The notes under the pieces were generated by a model, which was not told where the DNA came from, searched no databases, and worked only from the letters and a program-made list of their open reading frames with translations. This document shows positions 61,401 through 64,000 of a DNA stretch of 64,000 nt, one piece after another. Position numbers and translations under genes: made by a program. The stretch is from Lutraria lutraria (taxonomy: Eukaryota; Mollusca; Bivalvia; Venerida; Mactridae), in contig OZ026837.1 of assembly GCA_964023205.1 (NCBI GenBank), forward strand, positions 7,978,088-8,042,087. Direction: 5' to 3'. The first letter of the stretch is position 1. Every line of letters begins with the position of its first letter.

Positions 61401-64000
61401 CACCCGCACAAGTAAATTTTCTCTCAAACTGCCATTTCTAAAATGTTAATAACTTCCAAGGTAAACAAAGCATGGCCACGCCTTTTGTGTCCCTGATTTT
61501 AAGGCATGTCCATTACTATCATGTGCAGTTTAAATGCTGAAGACTAAATAATGGTAGAGATATTGCAAATCAAAGATGTTCAGCAACTCTCTGAGATTTT
61601 CCTCGGACATGGTCATTTCTGGAATTTCAATAAAGTCCAAAGTAACCAGAGCATAGCAAATTCAACCTTGCTACTGACTTCTGTCCATGCCAACTACTTG
61701 TAAATAAAGTTGCATTCATGTACCAACAGCGCTTAAGGAGAAAATAAACAATAAGATTTGTCGTAAAATCTTGACGCCAGGATATTCTAGAAATGTAATA
61801 ACACCAAAAGTAACCATACCATACCAAATCTGCTTTCACCACAGATTTCCATTGATGTATATTACTTGTCTGTAATGGTCCCATGTCTGTACTATCTACA
61901 ATTAAAGAGTAAATGAAAGATAAAAATTTGTTGTAAAGCACCCGCGCAAGTAAATTTTCTCTCAAACTGCCATTTCTAAAATGTTAATAACTTCCAAGGT
62001 AAACGAAGCATGGCCACGCCTTTTGTGTCCCTGATTTTCAGGCATGTCCATTACTAGCATGTGCAGTTTCAATGCTAAAGACTAAATAATGGTAGAGATA
62101 TTGCAAATCAAAGATGTTCAGCAACTCACTGAGATTTTCCTCGGACATTGTCATTTCTAGAATTTCAATAAAGTCAAAAGTAAGCAGAGCATAGCAAATT
62201 CAACCTTGCTACTGACTTCTGTCCATGCGAACTACTTGTAAATAAAGTTGCATTCATGTACCAACAGCGCTTAAGGAGAAAATAAAAAATTAGATTTGTC
62301 GTAAAATCTTGACGCCAGGATATTCTAGAAATGTAATAACACCAAAAGTAACCATACTATACCAAATCTGCATTCACCACAGATTTCCATTGATGTATAT
62401 TACTTGTCTGTAATGGTCCCATGTCTGTACTATCTACAATTAAAGAGTAAATGAAAGATAAAAATTTGTTGTAAAGCACCCGCGCAAGTAAATTTTCTCT
62501 CAAACTGCCATTTCTAAAATGTTAATAACTTCCAAGGTAAACGAAGCATGGCCACGCCTTTTGTGTCCCTGATTTTCAGGCATGTCCATTACTAGCATGT
62601 GCAGTTTCAATGCTAAAGACTAAATAATGGTAGAGATATTGCAAATCAAAGATGTTCAGCAACTCACTGAGATTTTCCTCGGACATGGTCATTTCTAGAA
62701 TTTCAATAAAGTCAAAAGTAAGCAGAGCATAGCAAATTCAACCTTGCTACTGACTTCTGTCCATGCCAACTACTTGTAAATAAAGTTGCATTCATGTACC
62801 AACAGCGCTTAAGGAGAAAATAAAAAATTAGATTTGTCGTAAAATCTTGACGCCAGGATATTCTAGAAATGTAAAAACACCAAAAGTAACCATACTATAC
62901 CAAATCTGCATTCACCACAGATTTCCATTGATGTATATTACTTGTCTGTAATGGTCCCATGTCTGTACTATCTACAATTAAAGAGTAAATGAAAGATAAA
63001 AATTTGTCGTAAAGCACCCGCACAAGTAAATTTTCTCTCAAACTGCCATTTCTAAAATGCTAATAACTTCCAAGGTAAACGAAGCATGGCCACGCCTTTT
63101 AGGGCCCAGATTTTCAGGGATGTCCATTGCTATCATGTGCAGTTTAAATGCTGAAGACTAAATAATGGTAGAGATATTGCAAATCAAAGATGTTCAGCAA
63201 CTCACTGAGATTTTCCTCGGACATGGTCATTTCTAGAATTTCAATAAAGTCAAAAGTAAGCAGAGCATAGCAAATTCAACCTTGCTACTGACTTCTGTTC
63301 ATGCCAACTACTTGTAAATAAAGTTGCATTCATGTACCAACAGCGCTTAAGGAGAAAATAAAAAATTAGATTTGTCGTAAAATCTTGACGCCAGGATATT
63401 CTAGAAATGTAATAACACCAAAAGTAACCATACCATACCAAATCTGCTTTCACCACAGATTTCCATTGATGTATATTACTTGTCTGTAATGGTCCCATGT
63501 CTGTACTATCTACAATTAAAGAGTAAATGAAATATAAAAATTTGTTGTAAAGCACCCGCGCAAGTAAATTTTCTCTCAAACTGCCATTTCTAAAATGTTA
63601 ATAACTTCCAAGGTAACAAGGCATGGCCACGCCTTTTGTGTCCCTGATTTTCAGGGATGTCCATTGCTATCATGTGCAGTTTAAATGCTGAAGACTAAAT
63701 AATGGTAGAGATATTGCAAATCAAAGATGTTCAGCAACTCTCTGAGATTTTCCTCGGACATGGTCATTTCTAGAATTTCAATAAAGTCAAAAGTAAGCAG
63801 AGCATAGCAAATTCAACCTTGCTACTGACTTCTGTCCATGCCAACTACTTGTAAATAAAGTTGCATTCATGTACCAACAGCGCTTAAGGAGAAAATAAAA
63901 AATTAGATTTGTCGTAAAATCTTGACGCCAGGATATTCTAGAAATGTAATAACACCAAAAGTAACCATACCATACCAAATCTGCTTTCACCACAGATTTC
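58409..64000. repeat. Twelve-monomer higher-order repeat, unit III (cut by the window end)
   Basis: Anchors 58409 to 63787 match unit I with an offset of 19,901 bp and unit II with 13,447 bp, in the same order of rare variants: GCTATTATGTG near 58,826, AAATATTATAAC near 59,102, AATGATCCC near 60,261 and GGACATTGTCATT near 62,144. Private changes are CTGCTTCCACC near 59,681, TTGTTTGTAATGG near 60,790 and CTGTTCATGCC near 63,296. About 5.6 kb is visible and the unit runs off the right edge. Confidence 0.85.

Larger units (their letters stand above)
1..64000. repeat. Tandem satellite array, 538-bp monomer, 119 anchors, spans the whole window
   Basis: A 538-bp unit repeats head-to-tail in one orientation with no interruption. 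I used the T of the AAAGTC word in subrepeat B as anchor. It falls at 314, 852, 1390, 1928, 2466, 3004, 3542, 4080, 4617 and so on to 63,787. Of 118 spacings, 103 are 538 bp, fourteen are 537 bp and one is 541 bp. Monomers differ mainly by a limited set of linked substitutions, so variant classes can be followed along the array. No unique sequence, transposon or inverted segment is visible. Such arrays are typical of eukaryotic heterochromatin or centromeres (established knowledge). The chromosomal location and species are not determinable here. Both window edges cut monomers, so the array continues on each side. Confidence 0.98.

Noticed and set aside
1..64000. CRISPR array
   Set aside because: The repeat unit is 538 bp of continuous homologous sequence, with no short repeat and unique-spacer structure and no cas genes.
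1..64000. Tandem transposon or retroelement array
   Set aside because: I found no terminal inverted repeats, long terminal repeats, target-site duplications or transposase or polymerase coding sequence. The internal subrepeats explain the unit.
1..64000. CENP-B box
   Set aside because: I looked for the TTCG....A..CGGG pattern and its complement in the consensus and saw no match. TTCCTCGGAC and ACCCGCGC lack the required spacing.
1..64000. Ribosomal, 5S or histone gene tandem repeat
   Set aside because: A 538-bp unit could suit a 5S repeat, but no 5S-like internal promoter or conserved RNA segment is visible, and the internal trimer structure argues against it.

Overview
The whole window is one uninterrupted tandem satellite DNA array. 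A monomer of 538 bp runs head-to-tail in a single orientation from base 1 to base 64,000. I could place 119 successive monomer anchors, from position 314 to position 63,787. I see no unique-sequence gene, RNA gene, transposon, CRISPR array or inversion. The sequence is AT-rich. An array like this points to eukaryotic heterochromatin, such as a centromeric, pericentromeric or subtelomeric block. The species and family cannot be named from sequence alone. Recurrent C-to-T and G-to-A differences at CpG sites between monomers suggest, as inference, a genome with cytosine methylation.

The array has at least three nested levels. First, each 538-bp monomer is an ancient trimer of a unit of about 180 bp. 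Three diverged subrepeats (A about 181 bp, B about 168 bp, C about 189 bp) share a core motif, and a second shared motif sits exactly 60 bp after the core in all three. Second, the 538-bp trimer has become the homogenised unit: 118 successive spacings are 538 bp, apart from fourteen of 537 bp and one of 541 bp. Third, variant monomers are arranged in higher-order repeats (HORs) and segmental copies of several sizes: 2 monomers (1,079 and 1,076 bp), 3 (1,613 and 1,614 bp), 5 (2,689 bp), 9 (4,841 bp), 12 (6,454 bp), 17 (9,145 bp), and a copy of the left end about 29 kb away.

Layout. 1-2.6 kb is the left part of a block that recurs at 28.8-35 kb. 2.6-8.2 kb and 11.75-17.4 kb are two near-identical copies 9,145 bp apart, separated by a 1,614-bp three-monomer tandem duplication (8.1-11.3 kb). 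17.4-27.2 kb is a short-period zone built from a recurrent dimer called P-Q here, with hybrid monomers and one unique templated replacement at 26,064-26,073. 27.2-28.8 kb holds transitional monomers. 28.8-36.7 kb holds the long-distance copy of the left end and its own 4,841-bp partial repeat. 38.5-51.4 kb is two tandem 12-monomer units. 51.4-58.4 kb is a rearranged interlude. 58.4-64 kb is a third 12-monomer copy, cut by the window end.

The minus strand carries a recurring open frame of about 109 codons in 66 of 119 monomers. I do not regard it as a gene: it begins at TTG, it is cut by a TAG in nearly all other monomers, and it lies across diverged subrepeats. The interest of the window lies in the history of unequal exchange and gene conversion that can be read from its variants.
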